Assembly: GCF_002850255.1 (NCBI RefSeq)
Contig: NZ_CP022523.1
Location: 1,002,486 to 1,066,485 of the forward strand
From: Pseudoalteromonas sp. NC201
GTDB lineage: Bacteria; Pseudomonadota; Gammaproteobacteria; Enterobacterales; Alteromonadaceae
DNA: 64,000 nucleotides
Reading direction: 5' to 3'
Positions 7,384-16,404 of the stretch are shown here, in pieces. The notes beneath the pieces were generated by a model. The model did no database searches. It saw nothing but the letters and a program-made list of their open reading frames with translations, and was not told the DNA's origin. Both the position numbers and the translations under genes were made by a program. Each line of letters opens with the position of its first letter. The stretch's first letter is position 1.

Positions 7384-9336
7384 TTAATTAATATCAAAGC
7401 GGCCAACCAAACGCTCTAAGTCTTTGGCTAAGCTAACTAATTGGTCAGCACCTGCGTTTAATGCTGCCGTTTCTTCTCCGACTTGTCGTACGGAAACATC
7501 CACCGAGTCAATCAAACGTCTAGTGTGGCCTGCATTTTCTCCTTGTAATGAGGCTTGTGACGCTATATTTGAAACCGAAGTTTTAATTCTTGACACTGCC
7601 TGAGCGATATCAGTAAACGCTTGCTGAGCGCTTTGTGATTGTTTGATAGCCGTCTCAGACTCGCCTACGCTCGACGTCATTTGGGCCGATACCGTCCTCG
7701 TTTGTGCGATGAGGTTGGTTAACACTTGCTCTATTTCCTGTGTGGCATCATGTGAGCGCTGCGCAAGCGTTCTTACCTCATCAGCAACCACTGCAAAGCC
7801 CCGACCTTGTTCACCTGCACGGGCTGCCTCAATCGCTGCATTTAATGCCAAAAGATTAGTTTGCTCTGCGATAGAACGGATCACCCCTAAAATATTAGTG
7901 ATATCTTGGCTTTCACTTTCGAGTTGGTTCATGGCGCTGGCGGACTCAGCCAACGAATGATTAAGCCTCGCAACCTGCGATACGGTACTTTCTATTGTGC
8001 TGTTACCACGCTGAGCGTGATCGTCCGCAGTGACGACATCCTCCAAAGTATGACTGCAGCTTTCACTAATTTCGGTGGCAAGCTGCTCCACGGTTTCGGT
8101 AGTCGTAGTCGCGCTGGCGGAGTCTTCAGCCTGCGTATGGCATTGATTACGGATATCGTTGATACTTTTTTGTGATCCTAACGCGGCATCATTCAATGTC
8201 GAGGCATTGCTTTGAATATCTTTTACGAGCGAATTAATTGAGTCCAAAAATTTATTAAACCACGCGGCCAGTTCCCCAATTTCATCGTGGGTGACGACTT
8301 TTAAACGTTTAGAAAGATTGCCTTCACCTTGTGCTATCTCTTTTAAGCCTTCAGACACCATTTCAATAGGTTCAACTATCTTATTGGCAAGCGTTATTGC
8401 AATGATAATAAACAGAATTACCATGATGAACGCGATAATAGTGATACTAATCGTCATATCGTAAGCTGAAGCCAAGATTTCATCTTCATCAATCACCGCG
8501 ATAAATTGCCAGCCAAGAGTGTCGGAGCGATAAATCTTAGCGTCATAGGTTTTGTTATCAGTTTCAATGGTAAGGTAGGGTTCGTTTGTGGCATTTCGTA
8601 TAGCCTCGTAGAGTGGGCTAGTGAGATCTTTAATGTGTTTAAAGTTGTTATTTTTATTTTTAGGATCGGCAAGTACAGTGCCGTCGGCATCAAGGAGGAT
8701 TAAATACCCAGACTCCCCAAGACGAATATTGCTAACAATATCGGTCAGTGTAGCGAGTGTTACATCTAATGATTGCACGCCAATCACTTTGCCATCATGC
8801 TTTATACCTGTGGCAACCGAGACCATGGCTTGCCCCGTTACCCCTTGATAAGGCTCGGTAAGGATAACTTTGCTTGGATCTTTTGAAGCATTTTGATACC
8901 AAGGGCGTTTTCTTGGATCGTAATCGCCAAGGGGCTCTGCAGGATACTGAATAAAACCACCGGATCCAGTGCCAAGATACACAAACAGTAATTCTTCATG
9001 GGTTTGCCCAAATGCGCGGTAAAGCTCAAAAATATTGGCTTCTGTTTGACCGTTTTGTAGCGGGGTCATGGGCTTCTCTGCACCAAAATAAGTAGTGGTA
9101 TCTTGGCTTACTTGCTGCACGGCCTTAGACTCGGCGAGGAAGCGCGCATTTTTCTTCATCTGCTCAAAAAACAGTACAAAAGACTGTTCGGCTTGCCGTA
9201 TCTCATTGCCGGATGCATCAAGAAATTTATCGAGAGAGTCACTTTTGGTCTGAGAAATGCTGACCACAGAAATCGCTAAAATAGGAATGATCACAGTGAG
9301 AACAAAGCTAATAATGAGCTTTTTGCGCATTTTCAT
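7384..9336 (-). CDS. Methyl-accepting chemotaxis protein with dCache sensor
   Basis: The 650-residue protein has a transmembrane segment at about 6-27, a periplasmic dCache-type sensor (about 35-275, with WYQNASKDP and a [13 protein letters not shown] stretch typical of this fold), a second membrane segment (about 280-305) and a HAMP domain (about 306-360). The cytoplasmic MCP signalling hairpin follows, with the conserved tip [21 protein letters not shown] and [13 protein letters not shown]. It would sense a small extracellular ligand, often an amino acid for this sensor class, and control CheA. No che genes are nearby. Two start codons (MKM) are close together; the first is used. Confidence 0.93.
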   Translation of the reverse strand: MKMRKKLIISFVLTVIIPILAISVVSISQTKSDSLDKFLDASGNEIRQAEQSFVLFFEQMKKNARFLAESKAVQQVSQDTTTYFGAEKPMTPLQNGQTEANIFELYRAFGQTHEELLFVYLGTGSGGFIQYPAEPLGDYDPRKRPWYQNASKDPSKVILTEPYQGVTGQAMVSVATGIKHDGKVIGVQSLDVTLATLTDIVSNIRLGESGYLILLDADGTVLADPKNKNNNFKHIKDLTSPLYEAIRNATNEPYLTIETDNKTYDAKIYRSDTLGWQFIAVIDEDEILASAYDMTISITIIAFIMVILFIIIAITLANKIVEPIEMVSEGLKEIAQGEGNLSKRLKVVTHDEIGELAAWFNKFLDSINSLVKDIQSNASTLNDAALGSQKSINDIRNQCHTQAEDSASATTTTETVEQLATEISESCSHTLEDVVTADDHAQRGNSTIESTVSQVARLNHSLAESASAMNQLESESQDITNILGVIRSIAEQTNLLALNAAIEAARAGEQGRGFAVVADEVRTLAQRSHDATQEIEQVLTNLIAQTRTVSAQMTSSVGESETAIKQSQSAQQAFTDIAQAVSRIKTSVSNIASQASLQGENAGHTRRLIDSVDVSVRQVGEETAALNAGADQLVSLAKDLERLVGRFDIN

Positions 9337-9519
9337 ACAGACAACCCTTAAATATCCGAGTGTTTTTATTATGCTCCTAGGAGGAGCGCATATTCTCAGG
9401 GCAAAATCTGAGCCACGGGTGTGGCTCGTTCAAATCCGTATTATAAACACTTTGCAGTTGTAAATTTGACCAATCAACGCGCTTCAGAAATTAAAACTAA
9501 TTTTACCCCTCTAATAGGT

Positions 9520-10848
9520 TTAGCATTGGATCTCATGTTTTTTAAGTAATTTGTAAAAATCAGAGCGATTACGTTGCGCAAGTTTTGCAGCTTCCGATAC
9601 ATTCCCTTCGCAAAGCGCCAGTACTTTTTGGATGTAGTCATACTCAAATTGGCGTTTTGCTTCATTTAATCCCGTAAACGCATTCTGCTCTTTATCCTTA
9701 GGCAGGGCTTTTTGTACGATATCTTCAGTGATCATTTTACCCGGAGTAATAGCAACACAGTGCTCTACGATATTATGGAGCTGACGGATGTTACCCGGCC
9801 AATGATAATTCAACAAATGCGTAATACTTTGTTGGTTAAATTGCTTTTCGCCATCGCTAAGTGCACTTAGGAAGCGTGATGCAAGTAGTGGAATATCTTC
9901 CAATCGCTCTCTTAGACTTGGTATTTCAACAGATACCACGTTTAAGCGATAGTATAAATCTTCACGAAATTGCTTTTCCGCAACGGCGCTTTGAATGTTC
10001 TTGTGGCTTGCAGAGACAAAACGAACATTGACCTTATGCTCGGTTTGGCCGCCCACAGGACGAACGGTTCGTTCTTGTAAAACACGCAGTAGCTTAACTT
10101 GCAAATCAAGCGGCATATCACCAATTTCGTCGAGGAATAGGGTGCCACCATCTGCTGCTTGTACTAAGCCTTCTTTGTCGCTCACCGCGCCGGTAAACGC
10201 GCCTTTTTTATGGCCGAATAGTTCAGACTCCAACAGGTGAGCGGGCATTGCGCCACAGTTAATTGCAATAAATGGGCCTTGCGCTTGGTTACTGGCCAAA
10301 TGGATTGCTTTTGCTGTCACTTCTTTACCGGTACCGCTCTCGCCTTGGATAAGAATGTTTGCGTTGCTGCTGGCAAGCGCCTGAATTTGCTGTACCAATT
10401 GACGCATTGCGGCACTTTGGAATAACAATCCATGGAAGTTATTTGGATCTGAGGTTTGTGCGGTTCTTACTTTTCCTGCAAGCGCCTCATTGATGACATC
10501 GAGCATTTGCTGAGAGTCAATGGGTTTGGTTAAAAAGCTCACAAAGCCTTGCTGCATGGCGTCAACAGCGTCAGGAATCGAGCCGTGAGCGGTCATCATG
10601 ACAACGGGCATGCCGGTATAATACTTCTTTATTTGCTCATTAAGTTCAAAGCCATTCATGTGCGCCATTTTCAAGTCGGTGATGACCAAGTCGATAGGCA
10701 TTTGCTTGAGGATATTTAACGCTTGCGTACCGCGATGAGCTACTTCAACGTCGTAGCCGTGGCTTTCTAAACGCATCGCCAGTAGCTCGGTTAAAGATGT
10801 ATCGTCATCCACTAAAAGTAACTTTGCGCCCTGTTGTGTTTGACTCAT
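9520..10848 (-). CDS. glrR: Sigma-54-dependent response regulator GlrR (QseF)
   Basis: The 442-residue protein has a receiver domain (about 8-120, phospho-acceptor Asp58 in VITDLKM), a sigma-54 interacting AAA+ domain (about 140-370; Walker A GESGTGKE, sigma-54 contact loop GAFTGA) and a C-terminal Fis-type helix-turn-helix (about 400-440). The gene order kinase, QseG-like lipoprotein, regulator is that of glrK-qseG-glrR in enterobacteria. The ATG overlaps the end of the lipoprotein gene (ATGA). In E. coli, GlrR activates sigma-54 promoters from TGTC-N10-GACA sites; similar sites lie upstream of the kinase gene here. Confidence 0.92.
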   Translation of the reverse strand: MSQTQQGAKLLLVDDDTSLTELLAMRLESHGYDVEVAHRGTQALNILKQMPIDLVITDLKMAHMNGFELNEQIKKYYTGMPVVMMTAHGSIPDAVDAMQQGFVSFLTKPIDSQQMLDVINEALAGKVRTAQTSDPNNFHGLLFQSAAMRQLVQQIQALASSNANILIQGESGTGKEVTAKAIHLASNQAQGPFIAINCGAMPAHLLESELFGHKKGAFTGAVSDKEGLVQAADGGTLFLDEIGDMPLDLQVKLLRVLQERTVRPVGGQTEHKVNVRFVSASHKNIQSAVAEKQFREDLYYRLNVVSVEIPSLRERLEDIPLLASRFLSALSDGEKQFNQQSITHLLNYHWPGNIRQLHNIVEHCVAITPGKMITEDIVQKALPKDKEQNAFTGLNEAKRQFEYDYIQKVLALCEGNVSEAAKLAQRNRSDFYKLLKKHEIQC

Positions 10849-11381
10849 AGTGAATCCTCCTCAAGTGATGGGTTTTCAGAAAGATCGGTTTCTAAACGTT
10901 GTTTTTCTATGTCGGCAAGCTTTTGTTTCAGCTCGGCAAGCTGCTTTTGGGTTTGTAACAATTGCTCTTGGTGCTGTTGCGCCTTATTGTCAGAGTAATA
11001 ATTACTGATTTTTTGCTCACGAAGGCTTTGGGTATGCCAAGCTAACGACTCAAACCAAATGTTGTAATCTTCTGGCCAGTAATCTTGTAGTTTTACTTCT
11101 TCAATGGCTTTAAGTTGCTTGGTTGTTGAGTCTGTACCGCAATAGGTGTGAATAAAGCCTTGTAAGTGCAGCGCACCTTTATAGTAATCGTTAAATGTCA
11201 CGTTATGTTTTTTAGCGCACTGGCTGACTAAGGCTTTGATCACCTCAGCTAAAGGCACAAACTTAGCGCTGGTTTCTGTTTTTACAGGACCAATAAACTG
11301 CTTTGTCTGCTCGACCTTTTGCTCTGTTGTGGCACAACCACTGAGCAAAAATAGCGTGATACTTAATGCGATGTATTTCAT
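10845..11381 (-). CDS. qseG: QseG/YfhG-like outer membrane lipoprotein
   Basis: The start chosen lies next to an AAGGGA site and gives a lipoprotein signal (MKYIALSITLFLLSGC). The longer frame upstream overlaps the kinase gene without need. The 178-residue protein has a globular middle part with two Cys (near QCAKKH and YCGTD) and a strongly charged coiled-coil C-terminus (about 130-178). Position between kinase and regulator, with ATGA overlaps on both sides, matches QseG, an outer-membrane lipoprotein known in E. coli to interact with and control the kinase. The assignment rests mainly on synteny and architecture. Confidence 0.8.
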   Translation of the reverse strand: MKYIALSITLFLLSGCATTEQKVEQTKQFIGPVKTETSAKFVPLAEVIKALVSQCAKKHNVTFNDYYKGALHLQGFIHTYCGTDSTTKQLKAIEEVKLQDYWPEDYNIWFESLAWHTQSLREQKISNYYSDNKAQQHQEQLLQTQKQLAELKQKLADIEKQRLETDLSENPSLEEDSL

Positions 11382-12748
11382 TTTGGATCCCTTTTTGGAA
11401 AGGCGACTTGAATACTGGCGCCAGATTCTACTGATAGCCATTTCACATCGCCTTTTAATTGCTTCACACATTCAGAGACAATGGCTAAACCTAAGCCACT
11501 ACCATTATTATTTTTATTTTTCTCACCACGAACAAACGGTTGGAATAATGAATCGGCCTCATTGACGTCGATGCCATCACCATCGTCACGGACTATCAGC
11601 AATACATCACCATTTCGCTCTTCAATTGAAATAGTGACATTGCTTTTAGCATGATCGATGGCATTGCTCACTAACTGAGTTAACACTAATTTGCACGGAA
11701 GATAAGGCACTTTTAGCTCATCATGATTTTGCCAGTTCACTATCACATCAGTCTTTCCTAGCTTATCGCTAAGATGCTTAGAGACTTCCTCTTGGATAAG
11801 ATTCATTTCGGCGTCGTGATGTAGGCTATCGGGGTGACTGGCTGCACTATAGCTGAGCAAATCATCGATCAATGAGCCAAGCTTTGCAACAGAGTTTTCC
11901 ATAATGATGAGAATACGTTGTTGTTTTGGATTAACATCTCCTAGCAATCCACTATTTAATAAGCTGCTTCCTTCGTTTAGCGATGCTAAAGGGGTTTTAA
12001 GCTCATGAGTAACATGGCGCAAGAAGGTTTCTTTTTGTTGTTGAATACGCTTAAGTTCGAGCCTTAACCAATTTAGCCTGTCACCCAATTGCTGCAATTC
12101 ATGACTGCCAGAGAGTTCAACCGACTTATCAAAATTACCTTTACCTACCTCAGATACCGCAGATTCTACCTGATTAAGTTGCTGACAAATCCGGTTGATC
12201 AAAAAGATGCTGATCACGATAAGGGTGGGTAGCAAGATAACGAGACCAAACATAAACCATGTTTGCAGCTGCACGAAATGGGATTCTTGATCTGATAAGC
12301 GCTTATTAAGTGTTTGTTGAAAGCTTTCCTCGAATTGATTAAGCACCTTAACCAATTGTTGGAACTCTTCAGCTTTTGAAGTGGCATTGATTTCATCTGG
12401 CGCGAATTGTCGCCATTTAGCAACAAACAGCGAGTCGGGTAGATTTATTTTTAATAATTGAATGCGTTTTTTGGTATTTTGCCACTTCTGCTCGATGCTT
12501 TCTTGCAGTGTTTCACTTTGCAGCAGCTGATTATTTTGCAGTGCTTTTTCAAGCGCACTGATATCTGCTTTCACAAAATTGTATTCAAGAATAAGTTTTT
12601 GATTTTTATTATAAATATCCTGTGTTTTTTGTTGGTTTTTGGACAGTGCCTGGGCGTACCACAAAGTCAATGTGAGTATTGGAAGCACACCAATAAACAT
12701 GGCAATAAGTGCCTGTTTTTGTAATGACTGAGAAAAAATTTTTTTCAC
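11378..12748 (-). CDS. glrK: Sensor histidine kinase GlrK (QseE)
   Basis: The 456-residue protein has two membrane segments (about 9-30 and 165-187) bracketing a helical periplasmic domain, then a HAMP-like linker, a HisKA dimerisation domain with His248 in THELKTPLA, and a HATPase domain with N box (SNAIDHAK), G1 box (DDGDGID) and G2 box (GSGLGLAIV). It phosphorylates the GlrR partner encoded two genes downstream. The first gene of the operon, it faces away from the EF-hand gene cluster across a 373-base intergenic region that carries probable GlrR sites, suggesting autoregulation or divergent control. Confidence 0.9.
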   Translation of the reverse strand: MKKIFSQSLQKQALIAMFIGVLPILTLTLWYAQALSKNQQKTQDIYNKNQKLILEYNFVKADISALEKALQNNQLLQSETLQESIEQKWQNTKKRIQLLKINLPDSLFVAKWRQFAPDEINATSKAEEFQQLVKVLNQFEESFQQTLNKRLSDQESHFVQLQTWFMFGLVILLPTLIVISIFLINRICQQLNQVESAVSEVGKGNFDKSVELSGSHELQQLGDRLNWLRLELKRIQQQKETFLRHVTHELKTPLASLNEGSSLLNSGLLGDVNPKQQRILIIMENSVAKLGSLIDDLLSYSAASHPDSLHHDAEMNLIQEEVSKHLSDKLGKTDVIVNWQNHDELKVPYLPCKLVLTQLVSNAIDHAKSNVTISIEERNGDVLLIVRDDGDGIDVNEADSLFQPFVRGEKNKNNNGSGLGLAIVSECVKQLKGDVKWLSVESGASIQVAFPKRDPK

Positions 12749-12792
12749 GATGCTAAATCCTTAAAAAGGGTGCACAAATTTCAATCAAATGG

Positions 12793-12811
12793 TGTTGCGA
12801 GATTTGCAAAA
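12793..12811. promoter_or_regulatory. Candidate GlrR-type binding site 1
   Basis: TGTTGC-N7-GCAAAA: the weakest of three similar inverted repeats in the glrK/EF-hand intergenic region. Confidence 0.3.
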
Positions 12812-12832
12812 TTTTCTACCCAAAAATTTACC

Positions 12833-12851
12833 TGTTGCAAAGCTGCGACAA
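12833..12851. promoter_or_regulatory. Candidate GlrR-type binding site 2
   Basis: TGTTGC-N7-GCGACA, an inverted repeat one base longer than the best site in this region. Confidence 0.4.
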
Positions 12852-12899
12852 TCTAACTTTAAGAAAAATAAAGACTTTTTATTTTTCGCTTTTTTAACT

Positions 12900-12917
12900 G
12901 TTGCCATTTAGCAACAG
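12900..12917. promoter_or_regulatory. Candidate GlrR-type binding site 3
   Basis: TGTTGC-N6-GCAACA, a perfect inverted repeat. Written as TGTT-N10-AACA it has the same 18-base span as the E. coli GlrR consensus TGTC-N10-GACA. It lies 70-90 bases upstream of the -24 element, a normal distance for an enhancer-binding protein. Confidence 0.5.
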
Positions 12918-12990
12918 CCAGCCTTAATCCAACCTTAATCTTTTTAAGTGATTTAACTTAACTCATTGATAAATGGTATTTTTTCAATGT

Positions 12991-13006
12991 TGGCATCAAA
13001 GTTGGA
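12991..13006 (+). promoter_or_regulatory. Candidate sigma-54 promoter for the EF-hand cluster
   Basis: TGGCAT-N5-TTGGA matches the -24/-12 consensus (TGGCAC-N5-TTGCA) in sequence and spacing, except that the -12 GC is GG. The expected start site leaves an untranslated leader of about 105 bases before the first EF-hand gene. Confidence 0.5.
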
Positions 13007-13121
13007 ATAGTTATCTCGAAAGCGAAAAACGAAACGCAAAAACAAATGCAAAATCAGTTTTAGCTTTAACAGCAAAATGTTTAACACAGAATTTAGTTTT
13101 TAATCTTACGAGGAAAGCACG

Positions 13122-13343
13122 ATGAAAAATTTAGCAATCGCAGTATCAGCAGCAGTAATGACTTTGGCATCAGTAGGTGCACACGCAAACACGGATTTCG
13201 ACAAATTAGACATGAATGGTGACGGTTACATCTCTATTGAAGAAGCAAAAGCAGATGAAGGCCTGCTTGCTCAATTCAACGAGCTAGACGCTGACCAAGA
13301 CGGTCAACTAAGCCAAGCAGAATTTGATAACTACGAAGGTTAA
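13122..13343 (+). CDS. Exported EF-hand mini-protein, copy 1
   Basis: The 73-residue protein has a signal peptide (MKNLAIAVSAAVMTLASVGAHA) and two EF-hand loops, DMNGDGYISIEE and DADQDGQLSQAE. All oxygen-donor positions of the canonical 12-residue loop are present, so it should bind calcium in the periplasm or outside the cell. AGGA precedes the ATG. It is the first and most divergent of six tandem paralogs, and the one nearest the putative sigma-54 promoter. Confidence 0.88.
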   Translation: MKNLAIAVSAAVMTLASVGAHANTDFDKLDMNGDGYISIEEAKADEGLLAQFNELDADQDGQLSQAEFDNYEG

Positions 13344-13386
13344 TTCGCCCAGTTATCACATCACTTTAATCGTTTAGGAGAAGATC

Positions 13387-13608
13387 ATGAAAAATTTACT
13401 AGCAGCACTTTCAATTACAGGTATGACATTAGTTTCAGCATCGGCAATGGCGATGGATGACTTCGAAAAGTACGACACAGATGGCAGCGGCACGATCAGC
13501 ATGAGTGAGGCGCAGGTTAACCCTAAGTTAGCTGAGCAATTCAAGACACTTGATGTTGACGGTAATGGCGAGCTAAGCGAGTCAGAGTACGAGCACTTTG
13601 AAGGCTAA
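13387..13608 (+). CDS. Exported EF-hand mini-protein, copy 2
   Basis: The 73-residue paralog has a signal peptide ending near SAMA and two EF-hand loops, DTDGSGTISMSE and DVDGNGELSESE. AGGAG precedes the ATG. It lies 43 bases after copy 1 and is probably on the same transcript. Confidence 0.88.
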   Translation: MKNLLAALSITGMTLVSASAMAMDDFEKYDTDGSGTISMSEAQVNPKLAEQFKTLDVDGNGELSESEYEHFEG

Positions 13609-13673
13609 TTTGAAAGTTTGGTATCGGTGAGTCTTCGGACTCTCCGCCAAGACTAAATTTTAAGGAGAATATG

Positions 13674-13895
13674 ATGAAAAATCTACTAGTAGCAGTTTCC
13701 CTAGCGGGTCTATCAATGGCCTCAGTTAATGCGATAGCTGGTGACGACTTTGCCAAATACGATGCCGATGGTAGTGGCACAATCAGCATGAGCGAAGCGA
13801 AAGTAAATCCCAATCTTGTTGAGCAATTTACTCAGCTAGACGGTAACGCTGACGGCGAGTTAAGTGAATCAGAATTCGCAAATTTTGAAGGCTAA
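13674..13895 (+). CDS. Exported EF-hand mini-protein, copy 3
   Basis: The second of two adjacent ATGs is used, because AAGGAG lies six bases before it and because copies 1 and 2 start with the same MKN. The signal peptide ends near AIA, and the EF-hand loops are DADGSGTISMSE and DGNADGELSESE. The second loop is slightly shifted (LDGNADGELS), so its affinity may differ. Spacing to copy 4 is already the 279 bases seen between later copies. Confidence 0.88.
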   Translation: MKNLLVAVSLAGLSMASVNAIAGDDFAKYDADGSGTISMSEAKVNPNLVEQFTQLDGNADGELSESEFANFEG

Positions 13896-13952
13896 TCAAT
13901 AGCCCTCCAATTTTATAAAACGAACAGTATTTAAATTTTTGAGGAATAAATG

Positions 13953-14174
13953 ATGAAAAACATACTAATTGCACTTTCAATCACAGGTTTATCTTTTGCT
14001 TCTGTTAATGCAATGGCGGGTGAAGACTTCGCAGCGCTAGATACAGATCAAAGCGGCACAATCAGCATGAGTGAAGCACAAGCGCATACAGCACTTGCAG
14101 AGCAATTTAAAGCGCTAGACGCTGATGCAAATGGCGAGCTAAGCGAAACAGAATTCGCAAACTTTAAAGGCTAA
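13953..14174 (+). CDS. Exported EF-hand mini-protein, copy 4
   Basis: The protein has a signal peptide (cleavage near AMA) and two EF-hand loops, DTDQSGTISMSE and DADANGELSETE. The upstream spacer with GAGGA is repeated almost unchanged before copies 5 and 6. This is the first of three nearly identical copies. Confidence 0.88.
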   Translation: MKNILIALSITGLSFASVNAMAGEDFAALDTDQSGTISMSEAQAHTALAEQFKALDADANGELSETEFANFKG

Positions 14175-14231
14175 ACAGTAGCCCTCCAATTTTATAAAAC
14201 GAACAGTATTTAAATTTTTGAGGAATAAATG

Positions 14232-14453
14232 ATGAAAAACGTACTAATTGCACTTTCAATCACAGGTTTATCTTTCGCTTCTGTTAATGCAATGGCGGGT
14301 GAAGACTTCGCAGCGCTAGATACAGATCAAAGCGGCACAATCAGCATGAGTGAAGCACAAGCGCATACTGCACTTGCAGAGCAATTTAAAGAACTAGACG
14401 TTGATGCAAACGGCGAGCTAAGCGAAACAGAATTCGCAAACTTTAAAGGCTAA
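14232..14453 (+). CDS. Exported EF-hand mini-protein, copy 5
   Basis: It differs from copy 4 at only a few residues (Ile to Val in the signal peptide; KALDAD to KELDVD before the second loop). Both EF-hand loops are intact. The spacer and ribosome binding site are copied with it. Confidence 0.88.
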   Translation: MKNVLIALSITGLSFASVNAMAGEDFAALDTDQSGTISMSEAQAHTALAEQFKELDVDANGELSETEFANFKG

Positions 14454-14510
14454 ACAGTAGCCCTCCAATTTTATAAAACGAACAGTATTTAAATTTTTGA
14501 GGAATAAATG

Positions 14511-14732
14511 ATGAAAAACGTACTAATTGCACTTTCAATCACAGGTTTATCTTTCGCTTCTGTTAATGCAATGGCGGGTGAAGACTTCGCTGCGCTAGAT
14601 ACAGATCAAAGCGGCACAATCAGCATGAGTGAAGCACAAGCGCATACTGCACTTGCAGAGCAATTTAAAGCGCTAGACGTTGATGCAAACGGCGAGCTAA
14701 GCGAAACAGAATTTGCAAACTTTAAAGGCTAA
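14511..14732 (+). CDS. Exported EF-hand mini-protein, copy 6
   Basis: It is nearly identical to copy 5 (KALDVD instead of KELDVD). It ends the array. No clear terminator follows for about 300 bases, so the transcript may run to the hairpin at 15037. Confidence 0.88.
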   Translation: MKNVLIALSITGLSFASVNAMAGEDFAALDTDQSGTISMSEAQAHTALAEQFKALDVDANGELSETEFANFKG

Positions 14733-15036
14733 TTAGAGCTGGAGAAGCAGATTTACCTGCGCAAGGGAGTGACAGAGGAAAAGGAACTGATGTCAGGGAG
14801 CAGGGAATAGAGTTCAAAGATTATGATTATTGTTGAGTTATTTGGCATCATTACTGATTTGTTCAACTAAGCGCCTTTTTTCGGGCAAGTTTAAACAAAC
14901 TGGTATAAAGGAATACTTACAGCGAGGCATCGCTATCAGAATCTTTGAGCTCCAAATTGAGAGTTTGGATGTCATTAGGGAAGTAAAGTGAAGGATCATA
15001 GTCGGTAAGAGTAAGGCGGTTATTCGCACCGCACCC
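14733..15036. other. Intergenic stretch, no gene seen
   Basis: Between the last EF-hand gene and the terminator-like hairpin I see no frame with a start site, codon pattern and ribosome binding site that hold together. A minus-strand open frame here is Lys-rich at one end because it reads through the T-rich tail of the hairpin. Confidence 0.5.
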
Positions 15037-15067
15037 AAAGCTTGGCTTAATAGCCAAGCTTTTTTTG
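15037..15067 (+). terminator. Strong rho-independent terminator
   Basis: AAAGCTTGGCT pairs with AGCCAAGCTTT around a 4-base loop and runs into a long T-rich tract. It is the first clear terminator after the EF-hand genes, although 300 bases away. Confidence 0.8.
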
Positions 15068-15348
15068 TTTTTTGTTTTTTGTTTTTCGTTATTTTTTTAT
15101 GCTCAGCGAGCCGCAAACGCCCATTAAGACGGCGAGTATTAATATAGAGTGAAACTTGATTGAATAGATAAACATTAAGTCACGCTTAGATATTCTTTTT
15201 CCCCTAATCGAAAGTCTGATAAACCTGCTTTAGCCATGTAAAAGTTAGCTTCTAGCTTTATTTAACGTTACAGTCGATCTAAACAACGACTCCAATTCAG
15301 TTGTACTAGCATCATAAGCGTAACTTTATTACGCAAAGAAGAGTAACA

Positions 15349-15504
15349 TTGGCTAGACGAGGAAGCGGTTTAAGAACTGCAATAAAGGTTGTTAAAGCAA
15401 TCGACTGAGCTAGTAATCAAGCTGCTCGTGAAGCTCAACGTAGAGAGAAAGCTAGGCGACACTCCTCTTCCGGTTGCTGTCAGTATAAATGGTGCTCTAC
15501 ATAA
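15349..15504 (+). pseudogene. Remnant of a small basic helical protein gene
   Basis: A TTG after a purine-rich site opens a frame reading LARRGSGLRTAIKVVKAID, then a TGA. The same frame continues as ASNQAAREAQRREKARR before it degenerates and stops. This is the look of the N-terminus of small, charged coiled-coil proteins (MARRGSG...KAIDRANKQAAREAER style) that I recall as hypothetical proteins in proteobacteria. The in-frame stop and the early loss of pattern indicate a decayed gene fragment. The family identity is from memory of the motif style only. Confidence 0.4.
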
Positions 15505-15596
15505 AAATCACACCTCAATCTACCCAGCAAGTCGCTTTTACTTATCGAAACTCCATGCCAATTAAAGTGCTACCTTTAAAAATCTAGCACTGCGAA

Positions 15597-15621
15597 GTAG
15601 GAGATGCTTTACGCAGCGATC
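15597..15621. repeat. REP-like element
   Basis: GTAGGAGATGCTTTACGCAG followed by CGATC is the reverse complement, with one difference, of the ATCGCTGCGTAAAGCAGCTCCTAC units found near 46.3 kb. It is an isolated copy of the same repeat family. Confidence 0.6.
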
Positions 15622-15737
15622 TTTGTGTTTTTATGTTTGATGGTTAGTCCTAAGTCGCCAATTAGGTGGTATAGATATATACGCTGCTAACTCAAAACGT
15701 ATTCAGCGCTATAAAATGGGTAAACTAGCAACTCAAA

Positions 15738-15763
15738 ACAAAAAAGTCGCCCGAGGGCGACTT
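15738..15763 (-). terminator. Rho-independent terminator of ibpA
   Basis: On the minus strand AAGTCGCCC and GGGCGACTT pair around a 2-base loop and run into a T-run. It lies about 50 bases after the ibpA stop. Confidence 0.85.
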
Positions 15764-15809
15764 GGAAACGTGACATCATGTAAAAACAGGGAGAAGAGAC
15801 CTCAATCGA

Positions 15810-16256
15810 TTATTTATTTTCGATGAGATTGCCTTTGCCAATTTCAATCTTTCTCGGCTTGAGTGCTTCTGGAATTTCGCGCTCAAGGTCGATGACTAAC
15901 AGGCCGTTTTCAAGTCCTGCGCCAATCACTTTGACGTGATCGCCAAGTTGAAATTTACGCTCAAAGTTACGCTCTGCGATACCTTGATGGATAAATTTAC
16001 GCTCAGCTTTGTCTTCTTTGTTTTGCTTTTCGCCTTTCACTGTCAGGGTATTGTTTTCTGACTCAAGGCTAAGCTCTTGCTCGGTAAACCCGGCAACAGC
16101 CATGGTAATTTGGTATTTGTCTTCACCGGTGGCTTCGATGTTATATGGCGGAAAGCTTGGTTGCTTTTCGTTGCGTGATGCTGCATCCATTAACTGTGCT
16201 AAATGGTCAAAACCGATGAATGAACGATAAAGTGGAGATAGGTCTACTGTACGCAT
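15810..16256 (-). CDS. ibpA: Small heat shock protein IbpA/Hsp20
   Basis: The 148-residue protein starts MRTVDLSPLYRS. That start has GAGGA nine bases upstream; a start five codons earlier has none. The alpha-crystallin domain (about 35-125) includes YQITMAVAGF and LENGLLVIDLEREIPE, and the C-terminus carries the basic PRKIEI tail used in oligomer assembly. It is an ATP-independent holdase that binds unfolding proteins with ClpB and DnaK. Length and order match IbpA/IbpB. A heat-shock type promoter and a structured 5' leader precede it. Confidence 0.93.
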   Translation of the reverse strand: MRTVDLSPLYRSFIGFDHLAQLMDAASRNEKQPSFPPYNIEATGEDKYQITMAVAGFTEQELSLESENNTLTVKGEKQNKEDKAERKFIHQGIAERNFERKFQLGDHVKVIGAGLENGLLVIDLEREIPEALKPRKIEIGKGNLIENK

Positions 16257-16286
16257 AATTTGTATCCTCATAAAGCGATAATTAAG

Positions 16287-16319
16287 CTATTTATTGCTCG
16301 TATTAAAGCCAATAAATAG
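16287..16319 (-). promoter_or_regulatory. Perfect hairpin in the ibpA leader, possible RNA thermometer
   Basis: CTATTTATTG and CAATAAATAG pair perfectly around a 13-base loop within the presumed untranslated leader, about 30 bases before the start codon. Small heat shock genes often carry ROSE-type thermometers. The hairpin is AT-rich and would melt at moderate temperature, but it does not itself cover the Shine-Dalgarno sequence. Confidence 0.4.
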
Positions 16320-16376
16320 CATATAAAACATTTACTTAGTTTGGGTTGGGACCCTGTCGGCGTCCTCACAATACTA

Positions 16377-16404
16377 TCTATGGACGAGGCAAATATTTTT
16401 CAAG
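16377..16404 (-). promoter_or_regulatory. Candidate sigma-32 promoter of ibpA
   Basis: On the minus strand CTTGAAA is followed after 11 bases by CGTCCATAGA, close to the heat-shock consensus CTTGAAA-N(11-16)-CCCCATNT. It implies a leader of about 110 bases. Confidence 0.5.

Larger units (their letters stand above)
13901..14732 (+). repeat. Three direct repeats of 279 bp (EF-hand gene plus spacer)
   Basis: The spacer starting AGCCCTCCAATTTTATAAAA recurs at 13901, 14180 and 14459, exactly 279 bases apart, with only scattered substitutions in gene and spacer. Copies 1-3 are more divergent. This shows recent amplification or ongoing gene conversion. Confidence 0.92.

Noticed and set aside
13901..14732. 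CRISPR-like regular spacing
   Set aside because: The 279-base period is a gene plus spacer; units are long and coding, with no short spacers.
14838..15116. Minus-strand open frame of 92 residues after the EF-hand array
   Set aside because: Its N-terminal KNKKQKTKKAW part is only the T-rich tail of the hairpin at 15037 read backwards; no ribosome binding site and no recognisable pattern.
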